This document shows positions 26,434 to 35,703 of a DNA stretch of 60,056 nucleotides, one piece after another. The stretch lies in contig JANMYB010000050.1 of the NCBI GenBank assembly GCA_031381645.1, positions 1 to 60,056 on the forward strand. Reading direction: 5' to 3'. Within the stretch, counting starts at the first letter, position 1; each line of letters begins with the position of its first letter. This DNA comes from Methylotenera_A sp031381645 (GTDB taxonomy: Bacteria; Pseudomonadota; Gammaproteobacteria; Burkholderiales; Methylophilaceae). The position numbers and the translations under genes are program-made. The notes below the pieces were generated by a model. The model was not told the DNA's origin. It searched no databases and saw nothing but the letters and a program-made list of their open reading frames with translations.

Positions 26434-27516
26434 ATGAAAAAAATAATGATTTTATTCGTTTTATCTAGTTTGTTGTTAGCTTGTGAAAAACCAGTAGAAC
26501 CGCCGCCGCCGCGGCGACCAGCCTTGGTGACAATTGTAGGTAAAACTGCCCCAAATAGCGCAATTGTGCTGGTGGGCGAGGTCAAATCGCGCTTTGAATC
26601 TAACCAAGGGTTCAGAATTGCTGGCAAAATTATTGAGCGTAAAGTGGATGTGGGCAGTTATGTGAAAAAAGGCGAAATCATCGCGCGATTGGATGCCGCA
26701 GATACCAACTTAGGCGCGGCCGCAACAGTGGCAGATTTACGTGCGGCAGAGGCGAATCGCTCGCTGGCGAAATCTGAAGTGGAGCGTCAGCGCCAGCTCG
26801 TCAACAAAAAGTTTATTTCACAATCTGCCTTAGATAAGTATGAGGCTGAGCTAAAAACCGCTGATGCGCGCGTCAGTCAAGCTAAAGCGCAGGTAGCGGT
26901 TTCAGGAAATCAAGCGCGCTATACCGCATTGCTGGCAGATAGGGACGGCGTGGTGACGCAAGTACGTGCTGAGCCCGGCCAAGTGGTTGAAGCGGGAGAG
27001 TTCGTGGCGCAAATTGTGGATACTAAGCAAATTGAGGTGTTAGTTGCAGTGCCTGAATCGCGCATGACGCGCATTAAAGTGGGTGATAGCGCGGACATTA
27101 AATTGTGGGCAGATAGAGAAAAAACTTATGCTGGAAAAGTACGTGAAATTGCGCCTGCCGCCAGCTCTACTACTCGCGCTTTTGATGTGCGCATTGCTGT
27201 GCTAGATGCAGACGAGGTGGTGAAACTGGGCATGACTGCAGGGGTGCGTTTTGAAAGTGGTGAGGCAAAAAAAATGATAATTCCTTCCACTGCAATCACG
27301 CAAATTAATGGCAAAAATAGTGTGTGGGTAATTAGTAAAAATGGGGTTGCGAATCTGCGCGAGGTGACCACGGGTGAATATACAGAAGATGGTGTAACTA
27401 TTAGCAGTGGCCTGCGGGCCAATGAAATGGTGGCGATTGCAGGTGTGCATACCTTGATAAAAGGCCAACAAGTTAAACTGCAAATAGTTGAGCAAGCAAC
27501 TGAGTCAATGCCGTGA
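26434..27516 (+). CDS. RND efflux periplasmic adaptor (lipoprotein)
   Basis: A 360-residue membrane fusion protein. The signal peptide ends in the lipobox LLLAC, so it is anchored as a lipoprotein. The halves of the lipoyl domain (GKIIERKVDVGSYVKKGEI and DGVVTQVRAEPGQVVEAGE) flank an alpha-helical hairpin at about residues 95-160, followed by beta-barrel and membrane-proximal domains. It links the inner-membrane pump encoded next with an outer-membrane channel. The ATG at 26434 is preferred over a TTG two codons earlier. Confidence 0.92.
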   Translation: MKKIMILFVLSSLLLACEKPVEPPPPRRPALVTIVGKTAPNSAIVLVGEVKSRFESNQGFRIAGKIIERKVDVGSYVKKGEIIARLDAADTNLGAAATVADLRAAEANRSLAKSEVERQRQLVNKKFISQSALDKYEAELKTADARVSQAKAQVAVSGNQARYTALLADRDGVVTQVRAEPGQVVEAGEFVAQIVDTKQIEVLVAVPESRMTRIKVGDSADIKLWADREKTYAGKVREIAPAASSTTRAFDVRIAVLDADEVVKLGMTAGVRFESGEAKKMIIPSTAITQINGKNSVWVISKNGVANLREVTTGEYTEDGVTISSGLRANEMVAIAGVHTLIKGQQVKLQIVEQATESMP

Positions 27517-27540
27517 CTGAGCAATTAAGACTGAAAATCC

Positions 27541-30500
27541 ATGACTGAAAATCAAGAGCCAAATCAAGACTTAAGCCAAACAGCAACAAAAGCCTCCCAC
27601 TTTAACATTTCTGAGTGGGCGCTTAAAAACCAAGTATTGGTGCTGTATCTCATGCTCATGCTTACCGTTGCCGGTATGTTCGCCTATACCACACTAGGGC
27701 AGTCGGAAGATCCGCCGTTTACTTTTAAAGTCATGCTGGTGCGCACCACTTGGCCGGGCGCTAGCGCGATAGAAGTTGAGCAGCAAATTACCGATAAGCT
27801 TGAGAAAAAAATCCAAGAAGTGCCGCATATTGATTATTCCAGTAGCTATTCTCGGCCTGGTGAATCAATGATATTTATCGTCATTAAAGATGATACCTTT
27901 TCAAAAGATATTCCCGGTATTTGGTACCAAGTGCGCAAAAAAGTGGGCGATATTCGTCACACGCTGCCCAATAATATTGAAAGCTTGGTATTTAACGATG
28001 AGTTTAGCGACGTGTATGGCAGCATGTATGCGCTCACTGGCGATGGTTTTGATAATTTTGCCTTAAAAAAACAAGCGGAAATTATTCGCTCAGAGTTACT
28101 AAAAACACCAGATGTGGCAAAAGTCGACTTTTTTGGTGAGCAAAAACAACGTATTTTTATCGAGCTTTCTAATGCTAAATTGGCAACGCTAGGGATAAGC
28201 ACCACAACCCTACTCAATACTCTGCAAGCGCAAAATGCAGTGGTGCGCGGCGGTACTTATGACTCTCCTACAGAGCGCATCCGTATTGACGTTTCGGGCA
28301 GATATAACACGCTGGAAGATTTACGCGAAATTAGATTGCGTGCCAATAATCAAGATTTTAAGTTGAATGATGTGGCGCGCGTATACCGAGGTTATGAAGA
28401 CCCACCGCGCGACACAGTGCGCTTTGATGGTAAAGAGGCGCTATTTTTGGGCGTGAGTATGCGCGAGGGCGGCGACGTAATTGCGCTAGGCCATGCATTA
28501 GATAAAAAAATTGCCAGAATTAAGCAAAGTCTACCTGTAGGCTTAAGCTTCAATACGATTACCTCGCAGCCTAAAATTGTTGCCAATTCGGTCAACGATT
28601 TTGTAAAATCGCTGATTGAGGCCTTGGTGATTGTGCTCGGCGTGAGTTTGCTGTCATTAGGCTGGCGCACTGGCATTGTGGTGGCAATTTCGATTCCGGT
28701 GGTGCTGGCCGCCACTTTTTTAGTGATGAGCATTCAAGATATTGGTTTGCATAAAATTTCGCTAGGCGCGCTGATATTAGCGCTTGGGCTTTTGGTAGAT
28801 GATGCGATTATCGCCGTTGAAATGATGTCATCAAAAATGGAACAAGGTTGGGATAGAGTAAAAGCAGCCTCGTTTGCCTATAGTTCGACCGCCATGCCCA
28901 TGCTGACGGGTACATTAGTTACAGTTGCAGGCTTTTTGCCGATTGCAACAGCCGCCTCATCCACGGGCGAATATACGCGCTCTATCTTTCAGGTGTCCGC
29001 CATTGCGCTCATTATTTCGTGGTTTGCAGCAGTGATTTTTGTACCGTATTTAGGCTACCATTTGTTGCCAGACTATGCGCATGCACCAAAACCATCTAAA
29101 TTAATGGTATGGCTAAAAGGCAAGCTGGGCCTTGTAGATAAAGAAGCCAATGATAATGGAAATCACCACCACGATATTTATAACACCAAGTTTTATAATG
29201 CCTTCCGTCACTTGGTCACTTGGTGTGTGCGTTATCGCAAAACAGTAATTGTCATTACGCTGATTATGTTTTTGTTTTCCATTATCAGCTTTGGCAAAGT
29301 ACAACAGCAGTTTTTCCCTGATTCCACGCGCCTAGAATTAGTCGTCGATTTGCGTATGACCGAAGGTGCGTCTTACCATGCAACCAATGCAGAAGTAAAA
29401 AAATTAGAAAGCTGGCTACACGATTGGAATAAAAAAAATAAAGGTATCGATAACTTTGTGGCTTACATTGGCATTGGTAGCCCGCGCTATTACTTGCCTT
29501 TAGATATTCAGCTGGCACATCGTGGTTTTGCCCAGCTTGTCATTTTGAGTAAAGATTTAGCGCAGCGCGAGGCTTTACGTAGTGATTTGCTTAAATTGTT
29601 CGAGACTGATTTCCCAAGCTTGCGTGGCTCGGTGTTGCGTTTAGAAAATGGTCCGCCAGTGGGTTTTCCTGTGCAGTTTCGTGTGGATGGAAACGATATT
29701 CCTAAAGTACGCGAAATCGCCCACAATATTGCAGAAATCATGCGCGCAAACCCTAATTTGGCCAATGTGCAATTGAGCTGGGAAGAGCCAAGTAAAGTGG
29801 TGAGAGTATCGATAGACCAAGTAAAAGCAAGGCTGCTGGGCGTAAGCTCTGTGGATATTGCCAATATGCTCAACGGCGCGATGAGTGAGCTTTATATTAC
29901 CGAATTTAGAGAAGGCAACGAGCGCATTGATTTGGTGGTACGCGGCGCGGAGATTGAGCGCAAGCGCTTGTCGCGGCTACCAAACTTGATGATAAACACC
30001 GCAGCGGGTATCAGCGTGCCTATTTCGCAAATTGCTACTTTCTCATCCGAGTTTGAGGAAGGTGTGATTTGGCGGCGCAATCGGGTGCCATCACTCACTG
30101 TGAGAGCGCACCTGCGAGGCAATATACAAGCGCCTGTGGTGTCAGGCCAAATTGAAGAAAAATTAGTAGAAATTCGTGCCAATTTGCCACTTGGCATCAC
30201 GCTAGAAACGGGCGGCGCGGTGGAAGAGTCAGCCAAAGGCGCTGCCTCAGTCGCTAAGGGCGCGCCATTATTTTTCGTGGCGGTTTTAACGCTGTTAATT
30301 TTGCAGCTAAAAAGCTTTTCGCGTACGTTTTTGGTGTTGCTCACCGCACCTTTGGGTTTAATTGGGGTCACAATAGGCTTGTTGCTATTTAACCAACCAT
30401 TTGGCTTTGTGGCGATGCTGGGTACAATCGCGCTCTCGGGTATGATCATGCGTAATTCGGTGATTTTGGTAGATCAAATCGATCAAGATACGGCTTCTGG

Positions 30501-30738
30501 CCTAGCGCCCTGGCAAGCGGTAATCGAATCGACCATTAGAAGATTTAGGCCAATTGTGCTCACCGCAGCTGCGGCGATTTTGGCGATGATACCGCTTACT
30601 AGAAGTGTTTTTTTTGGCCCAATGGCGGTGGCGATTATGGGTGGTTTAGCCGTAGCCACTTTGTTAACTGTATTGTTTTTGCCAGCGCTTTATGCGGCCT
30701 GGTTTAAAGTGAAAATGCCACAAGTGATTGAGAGCTAA
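27541..30738 (+). CDS. RND family efflux transporter permease
   Basis: A 1,065-residue proton-driven exporter of the RND superfamily. It has twelve membrane helices in two halves, each with a large periplasmic loop. Helix 4 keeps the proton-relay motif GLLVDDAIIAVEMM. The repeated layout and the VVPGMIMRNSVILVDQI-like segment (here LSGMIMRNSVILVD) fit hydrophobe/amphiphile exporters. It is cotranscribed with the adaptor and TetR genes; the TolC homologue downstream is the likely channel. Substrates cannot be inferred. Confidence 0.93.
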   Translation: MTENQEPNQDLSQTATKASHFNISEWALKNQVLVLYLMLMLTVAGMFAYTTLGQSEDPPFTFKVMLVRTTWPGASAIEVEQQITDKLEKKIQEVPHIDYSSSYSRPGESMIFIVIKDDTFSKDIPGIWYQVRKKVGDIRHTLPNNIESLVFNDEFSDVYGSMYALTGDGFDNFALKKQAEIIRSELLKTPDVAKVDFFGEQKQRIFIELSNAKLATLGISTTTLLNTLQAQNAVVRGGTYDSPTERIRIDVSGRYNTLEDLREIRLRANNQDFKLNDVARVYRGYEDPPRDTVRFDGKEALFLGVSMREGGDVIALGHALDKKIARIKQSLPVGLSFNTITSQPKIVANSVNDFVKSLIEALVIVLGVSLLSLGWRTGIVVAISIPVVLAATFLVMSIQDIGLHKISLGALILALGLLVDDAIIAVEMMSSKMEQGWDRVKAASFAYSSTAMPMLTGTLVTVAGFLPIATAASSTGEYTRSIFQVSAIALIISWFAAVIFVPYLGYHLLPDYAHAPKPSKLMVWLKGKLGLVDKEANDNGNHHHDIYNTKFYNAFRHLVTWCVRYRKTVIVITLIMFLFSIISFGKVQQQFFPDSTRLELVVDLRMTEGASYHATNAEVKKLESWLHDWNKKNKGIDNFVAYIGIGSPRYYLPLDIQLAHRGFAQLVILSKDLAQREALRSDLLKLFETDFPSLRGSVLRLENGPPVGFPVQFRVDGNDIPKVREIAHNIAEIMRANPNLANVQLSWEEPSKVVRVSIDQVKARLLGVSSVDIANMLNGAMSELYITEFREGNERIDLVVRGAEIERKRLSRLPNLMINTAAGISVPISQIATFSSEFEEGVIWRRNRVPSLTVRAHLRGNIQAPVVSGQIEEKLVEIRANLPLGITLETGGAVEESAKGAASVAKGAPLFFVAVLTLLILQLKSFSRTFLVLLTAPLGLIGVTIGLLLFNQPFGFVAMLGTIALSGMIMRNSVILVDQIDQDTASGLAPWQAVIESTIRRFRPIVLTAAAAILAMIPLTRSVFFGPMAVAIMGGLAVATLLTVLFLPALYAAWFKVKMPQVIES

Positions 30739-30818
30739 GCATTAAAAGCTTGTTTAATTTCACTTTATACAACAAGGTCATACGTTATAATCGGCTGAAA
30801 CATTAGGAGTAATAAGAA

Positions 30819-31517
30819 ATGATGCAAACTGAAAAAAATAACATGCCGCGCGAAAATGCCAGATTTGATATGCGCCAAGCTAGGTTCAATATGATCGAAC
30901 AGCAAATTCGCACTTGGGAAGTGTTAGACCCAAGAGTATTGCAACTGCTTAACGAAGTGCCGCGCGAAAATTTTGTGCCAGCAGAATATCAAAGTTTAGC
31001 TTTTGCCGATATTGAAATTCCGCTAGGGCAAGGCCAGACCATGCTCAGCCCTAAGTTAGAAGGCCGTATTCTGCAAGCACTGAATGTACAAAAATTGTAC
31101 ACAGTGTTGCATATAGGCACTGGCAGTGGCTACTTTACAGCGCTGCTGGCAAGTCTTGCTAAGCAGGTGATTTCAGTCGAAATTGAGGCAGATTTGAGCG
31201 CACAAGCCGCCAAAAATTTGAGTAAAAACAATATTCAAAATGTCACATTAGAAGTAGCAGATGGAACGCTTGGACGGACAGGTTATGAACATTACGATGT
31301 GATTGTTTATACAGGCTCATCGCCCGTAGAGCCAGCAAACGTGCGCCAGCAGTTAACGATAGGCGGGTTTATGTTTATTGTACTGGGCAACGCACCGGCA
31401 ATGCAGGCAACGCTTATACAACGTGTTTCTAAAATGGGATATAAAGAAGACGTGCTTTTTGAAACCTGTATTCCCGAGCTGATTAATGCGCCGCAGACAC
31501 AGCAGTTTGAGTTTTAA
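30819..31517 (+). CDS. protein-L-isoaspartate O-methyltransferase family protein
   Basis: A 232-residue SAM-dependent methyltransferase of the Pcm family. It has the PRENFVP motif, the LSPKLEGRIL segment and the SAM-binding loop VLHIGTGSGYFTALLA. In classic Pcm this loop reads E-hGTGSGY, so the core is kept. The usual role is repair of isoaspartate in aged proteins. AGGAG at 30805-30809 is well placed. The stop lies one base from the tolC start; Pcm-TolC pairs are frequent in betaproteobacteria. Confidence 0.87.
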   Translation: MMQTEKNNMPRENARFDMRQARFNMIEQQIRTWEVLDPRVLQLLNEVPRENFVPAEYQSLAFADIEIPLGQGQTMLSPKLEGRILQALNVQKLYTVLHIGTGSGYFTALLASLAKQVISVEIEADLSAQAAKNLSKNNIQNVTLEVADGTLGRTGYEHYDVIVYTGSSPVEPANVRQQLTIGGFMFIVLGNAPAMQATLIQRVSKMGYKEDVLFETCIPELINAPQTQQFEF

Positions 31518-31518
31518 T

Positions 31519-32880
31519 ATGAAGTTAAACAAACTTTTACTGTTGTTATTTTTGTTCCCAGCAAGCTTGTTGGCGGCAGAGGCGCAGCAAGCAAAACAGC
31601 AATCATTATTAGATATTTATCATCAAGCTTTGGCACACGATCCAACGCTGGCTTCGGCTTTAAGCGCTAATAAAGCTGCGCAAGAAATTATCGAGCAAGG
31701 CAAAGCGCTATATCGCCCAACGGTGAATTTTAATGCTGATGCTAGCACATCAGCCACACACATCCGTTATTTGGAATCTAACGTCCCGCCTGGTAACTCA
31801 AAGTTTGAAAATTATCGGGCGGGTGTCGAGGCGCGTCAGCCGATTTATCGCAAACAAAATTTGGTAGCGATGGAGCAATCTAAAACGCAAGTGAGTTTGG
31901 CTGACAAGCAATATCACTTAAGTCAGCAAGCGCTTATTTTACGGACCACACAGACATATTTTGATGTGCTGATTGCGCAAGACAAAATTGATTTAATTGG
32001 CGCGCAAAAAGCCGCGATTTTAAGTCAGCTTGATCAAGCTAAAGCTACGTTTGAAGTAGGCACGGCAACGGTGACAGACGTGAACGAAGCGCAGGCGCGT
32101 TACGACTTAATTTTGGCGCAAGAAATTGCCGCTATAAACGAATATGAAATTGCCAAACGCGCGGTTGAGGCAATTACGGGTGAAATCCCCGCCAAGTTAG
32201 CCACCGCAAAATCGGATATTCAGGTGGCGCAATTAAACCAAAGCATGCAAGATTGGCAGCAGGTGGCAGTGCAAAATAATCTGAATATACAAATTCAACA
32301 AGACGCACTTAAGCTGGCAGAACAAGATGTGGAAAACGCGCAAGCTGGCCACTTACCAACTCTGGATGCAGTGGCGAGCTATACAAACAGCTATGCAAAC
32401 GGCAGCCCATCAGTATTCAGCGCAGGTAATGAGCTAAAAAATGCCACCATCGGTTTGCAATTGCAAATTCCATTGTATGCGGGCGGCGCAATTAGCTCGC
32501 GTGCACGTCAGGCGGTGCTGAATAAGCAAAAAGCGCTAGATGACATTGAAATTGCGCGTCGTAGCGCTGACTTAGAAACGCAGCGTGCTTATTTGAATTT
32601 AAACACCACCATTGCGCAAGTTAAAGCATTAGAGCAAGCCTTGATTTCTAGCCAAAGTCAGCTTGATTCGACTAAGTTGGGTTACGAAGTTGGTGTACGC
32701 ACTAGCGTCGATGTGTTGAACGCGCAGCAGCAACTTTTTTCTGCTAAGCGCGATTTATTGCAAGCGCGTTATAATTATTTGGTGAATATCATCCGCCTAA
32801 AAACCTCATCTGGCTTAGTTGCCGAGGCGGATTTGCAAGATATTAATCAACAGTTGGTGGTAAACCCAAATGCCAACTAA
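31519..32880 (+). CDS. TolC family outer-membrane channel
   Basis: A 453-residue protein of the TolC family, forming the outer-membrane and periplasmic tunnel for efflux or type I secretion. The signal peptide ends at LLAAEA. Two related halves contain the long helices typical of the family (QALILRTTQTYFDVLIAQDKI and RRSADLETQRAYLNL) and the conserved VGTATVTDVNEAQARYDL and VGVRTSVDVLNAQQQLF motifs. It probably serves the RND pump encoded upstream. The start at 31519 gives the signal peptide directly after the Pcm stop. Confidence 0.93.
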   Translation: MKLNKLLLLLFLFPASLLAAEAQQAKQQSLLDIYHQALAHDPTLASALSANKAAQEIIEQGKALYRPTVNFNADASTSATHIRYLESNVPPGNSKFENYRAGVEARQPIYRKQNLVAMEQSKTQVSLADKQYHLSQQALILRTTQTYFDVLIAQDKIDLIGAQKAAILSQLDQAKATFEVGTATVTDVNEAQARYDLILAQEIAAINEYEIAKRAVEAITGEIPAKLATAKSDIQVAQLNQSMQDWQQVAVQNNLNIQIQQDALKLAEQDVENAQAGHLPTLDAVASYTNSYANGSPSVFSAGNELKNATIGLQLQIPLYAGGAISSRARQAVLNKQKALDDIEIARRSADLETQRAYLNLNTTIAQVKALEQALISSQSQLDSTKLGYEVGVRTSVDVLNAQQQLFSAKRDLLQARYNYLVNIIRLKTSSGLVAEADLQDINQQLVVNPNAN

Positions 32881-33427
32881 TTTTGTAGCGCAGGCAGCGC
32901 TTAGCCAGTTAGTGGTTATAGACATGCAAGTTAAGCTTGCAAATGCAATGCCTTCCGAGGTGTTGCGAGGTGTGGTTAAAAATTGTGGTATTTTAGCGCA
33001 AACTGCAAATTTACTTGCTGTGACCACTATCGTTACCGAGCAATATCCACAAGGCTTGGGCGAAACCTTACCAGAGATTAAACAGCATTTAGTCAATAAT
33101 AAATTAATCGCAAAAACTGCCTTTTCGGCTTACAGCGAGCCTAAATTTAACCAGCAATTACAACGCGATAAATCACAAATAATTCTTGTAGGTATGGAAG
33201 CGCATGTTTGCGTACTACAAACTGCCCTAGCGTTGCATCGGGCGGGTAAGCAAGTGTTTGTGTTGGAGGATGCAATTATTTCACGTAATCCAGCTAACAA
33301 AGCCAATGCGATTGCCAGAATGCGCGAAGCGGGTTGCGTGATTGGCAATACTGAATCCATCGTGTTTGAGTGGATAGGTAATGCTAATCACGATGCCTTT
33401 AAGGTGGTTTCGAAACTGATAAGATAG
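32870..33427 (+). CDS. isochorismatase-like cysteine hydrolase
   Basis: A 185-residue hydrolase of the isochorismatase superfamily. The catalytic triad is visible as the aspartate in LVVIDMQVKL, the lysine in LIAKTAFSAY and the cysteine in VGMEAHVCVLQTAL, with the cis-peptide region just before it. YcaC-like or nicotinamidase-like members share this layout; the substrate is unknown. The gene overlaps the tolC stop by 11 bases, so translation is likely coupled. Confidence 0.88.
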   Translation: MPTNFVAQAALSQLVVIDMQVKLANAMPSEVLRGVVKNCGILAQTANLLAVTTIVTEQYPQGLGETLPEIKQHLVNNKLIAKTAFSAYSEPKFNQQLQRDKSQIILVGMEAHVCVLQTALALHRAGKQVFVLEDAIISRNPANKANAIARMREAGCVIGNTESIVFEWIGNANHDAFKVVSKLIR

Positions 33428-33434
33428 TTTTAGT

Positions 33435-34022
33435 GTGAACTGGAAACTATTTATATTTCTTGCCCTTATCAGTTATGGTGCATATCAACATTTTTCACAT
33501 CAGCCAGTCGTGCACGGCGATGGCGTTATTGCAAGTCAGCAGCCTGCCCAATATTCAACCAGTCACACCAGCTTCACGCTTAACGGTTACAACATTACGC
33601 CGCTAGAAGCATTTGAAATCGAAGCGCGCGTATTGGCTACAGAGCAATATTCACTTGGGCGAGAGGCTGATTTATCACCAGTCGATTTGGCGCTGGGCTG
33701 GGGCAAAATGTCAGATGAAACCATACTAAAAGACATCAAAATTTCGCAATCCAATCGGTTTTATTATTGGCGCGTGGATGAGTTTCCTATTCCGCGGCGC
33801 GAGATAGAGACACAAAGCGCCAATATGCACATGATTCCAGCCGATGATCAAATTGATAAATTACTAAAATCTATACGTCCAGGCCAAATTGTGAAGTTAA
33901 GTGGCGATTTGGTGCAAGTCAATGCAAGTGATGGCTGGCGCTGGAAAAGTTCGCTTACCCGCGAAGATACGGGCAATGGGGCATGCGAAATTATTTATGT
34001 CAAATCACTGACAGTGATTTAA
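33435..34022 (+). CDS. conserved hypothetical membrane-anchored protein
   Basis: A 195-residue protein with one N-terminal hydrophobic segment (LFIFLALISYGAY), likely a signal anchor with the rest in the periplasm. The soluble part has ITPLEAFEIEARVL, DLALGWGKMSD and an OB-like stretch IVKLSGDLVQVNASDGWRW. No catalytic motif is recognised; similar proteins exist in many betaproteobacteria without a known role. It starts at a GTG 8 bases after the hydrolase gene and overlaps waaA tail-to-tail by 4 bases. Confidence 0.7.
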   Translation: MNWKLFIFLALISYGAYQHFSHQPVVHGDGVIASQQPAQYSTSHTSFTLNGYNITPLEAFEIEARVLATEQYSLGREADLSPVDLALGWGKMSDETILKDIKISQSNRFYYWRVDEFPIPRREIETQSANMHMIPADDQIDKLLKSIRPGQIVKLSGDLVQVNASDGWRWKSSLTREDTGNGACEIIYVKSLTVI

Positions 34023-35338
34023 TGCAAATACTGTGTAATTAGCCTCATCAAGCGCGCCGTTGCTCCAGCGGAGGCCTCATTAAAGCACAACGCCGCTTGA
34101 CTCATTTCTAATCGTTTCGGTGCATTTTCTAGCAAATATTGAATTTTATTGCGTAGCTCGGCGTGATTTTGTACGCGAATAGCCGCCCCCGCTGCTACGG
34201 CATTTTCAGTGGCTTTCGCGAAGTTAAACGTGTGTTCACCAATTAAAATCGGCTTACCCATGGCTGCGGCCTCAATCAAATTTTGTCCACCATAACTCAG
34301 CAGGCTGCCACCAATAAAAGCAAAATCGCAGGCGGCATAATATATTGGCATTTCACCCATAGTATCACCCAAAATAATAGGCCTGTAACCCGCATCGGTA
34401 TTGGATTTCACGTATGAATAACCAACTTTAGCTGGTATATTCTGCGGGGACAACCCTTGCGGTTGCAGGCCTGCGCTATTTAATTGTGATTTGCGTTGAA
34501 ATGCAATATTGCGCTTTTTCAAAATCACGACAACTGCTTCAAAACGCTGTGGATGACGCGGCACAATAATCGTCAGTAAATCCAAGTCACGCACTGCATC
34601 CAAAATGAGTTCTTCTTCGCCATCGCGCGTACTGGCGGCTAAAAATATTGGCTTATTGCCCAATTGTTTTTTAAGCTGCAAGCCTTTATCTAAGCTGTTT
34701 GTGGGCGGTTTTACATCAAATTTTAAATTACCTGCAACCGTAATATTCTCCGCGCCTAGCGTTTGTAAGCGCGCTGCATCTTCATCAGTTTGTGCCGCAA
34801 TCGCGCTCAAATTTTTCAAGCCTGTCGAAGCTAATTTGCCAAGTTTGGCATAGCCGCGGGCTGATTTTTTTGAAAGCCGCGCGTTTAATAACAGCAAAGG
34901 AATTCCGCGCTGTTTGCAGGCAGCGATTAGGTTAAACCACAGTTCAGTTTCCATGATAAAGCCAATTTTTGGTTTAAAGTGATTTAAAAAATTATTGACC
35001 GCAAATGGCACATCATAAGGCAAATACACACGCTGCACGGCATTGCCAAATAATTGCTCATTGGCATCGCGACCAGTCGGCGTGGTGTTGGTGATTAAAA
35101 TTTGATGTTGCGGATATTGTGCTTGTAGCGCTTTTACTAATGGTTCAGCCGCGCGAGTTTCGCCCACCGAAACGCAATGCAACCAAATGATAGGCTTTGT
35201 TGTGGAAACATGATAAAAACCAAAACGCTCACCCCAATGCTGCAAGTACGCAGGCTGTTTAATGCCGCGCCATAGTAATCTTAAGGGCACAAACGGCAGG
35301 GTTAAATAAAGCAAAAGTGAGTACAAAAATCGATTCAT
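34019..35338 (-). CDS. waaA: 3-deoxy-D-manno-octulosonic acid (Kdo) transferase
   Basis: WaaA (KdtA) adds Kdo sugars to lipid IVA, making the lipopolysaccharide inner core. The 439-residue GT-B glycosyltransferase has an N-terminal membrane-binding helix, the WLHCVSVGETRAAEPL motif with the catalytic glutamate, TTPTGRDAN, FMETELW and the C-terminal GGSLLSYGGQNLIEAAAMGKPIL. The start at 35338 is chosen because the upstream codon at 35353 only adds five polar residues. It stands alone on the minus strand next to nrdJa. Confidence 0.95.
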   Translation of the reverse strand: MNRFLYSLLLYLTLPFVPLRLLWRGIKQPAYLQHWGERFGFYHVSTTKPIIWLHCVSVGETRAAEPLVKALQAQYPQHQILITNTTPTGRDANEQLFGNAVQRVYLPYDVPFAVNNFLNHFKPKIGFIMETELWFNLIAACKQRGIPLLLLNARLSKKSARGYAKLGKLASTGLKNLSAIAAQTDEDAARLQTLGAENITVAGNLKFDVKPPTNSLDKGLQLKKQLGNKPIFLAASTRDGEEELILDAVRDLDLLTIIVPRHPQRFEAVVVILKKRNIAFQRKSQLNSAGLQPQGLSPQNIPAKVGYSYVKSNTDAGYRPIILGDTMGEMPIYYAACDFAFIGGSLLSYGGQNLIEAAAMGKPILIGEHTFNFAKATENAVAAGAAIRVQNHAELRNKIQYLLENAPKRLEMSQAALCFNEASAGATARLMRLITQYLH

Positions 35339-35536
35339 GCGGCATTTTCTCACAAAATGGCGGCATTGTTAGTTGCTAAAAAAACACAAGCACAAAGCTA
35401 AAAATTTTGCGAGTCATTTATTTTTTATATCGTTTATTTAGCAACTTAAATTTATAGCCTATTCAAGAACAAATACTGGCTTGGCTTTCAGCAAAATATC
35501 CACCAAAATAGTGCATAAATAGGTGAAAAAATGCTA

Positions 35537-35591
35537 TTGACGGACACAAAATAAAGGCTTAAATTCTCGTTCAAGGCACAAGATATTGTGT
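35537..35591 (+). promoter_or_regulatory. nrdJ promoter with two candidate NrdR boxes
   Basis: TTGACG (35537-35542) and TAAATT (35560-35565) with a 17-base spacer form a plausible sigma-70 promoter. Two NrdR-box-like 16-mers lie at 35544-35559 (ACACAAAATAAAGGCT, degenerate) and 35576-35591 (GCACAAGATATTGTGT, good). Their centres are 32 bases apart, the three-turn spacing typical of NrdR sites. NrdR would repress the reductase when dATP is high. The 112 bases between the second box and the start codon form a long untranslated leader. Confidence 0.6.
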
Positions 35592-35703
35592 TTAAGTACC
35601 ATGTTTTCTGCAAAAATAAGAATTTGTTAATTATAATCACAGGGTTAGCGCAGTATAGGTTTAAAGTTTGCGTTCATCACCTTAAGTTTGGGAGAGTTTT
35701 TTC

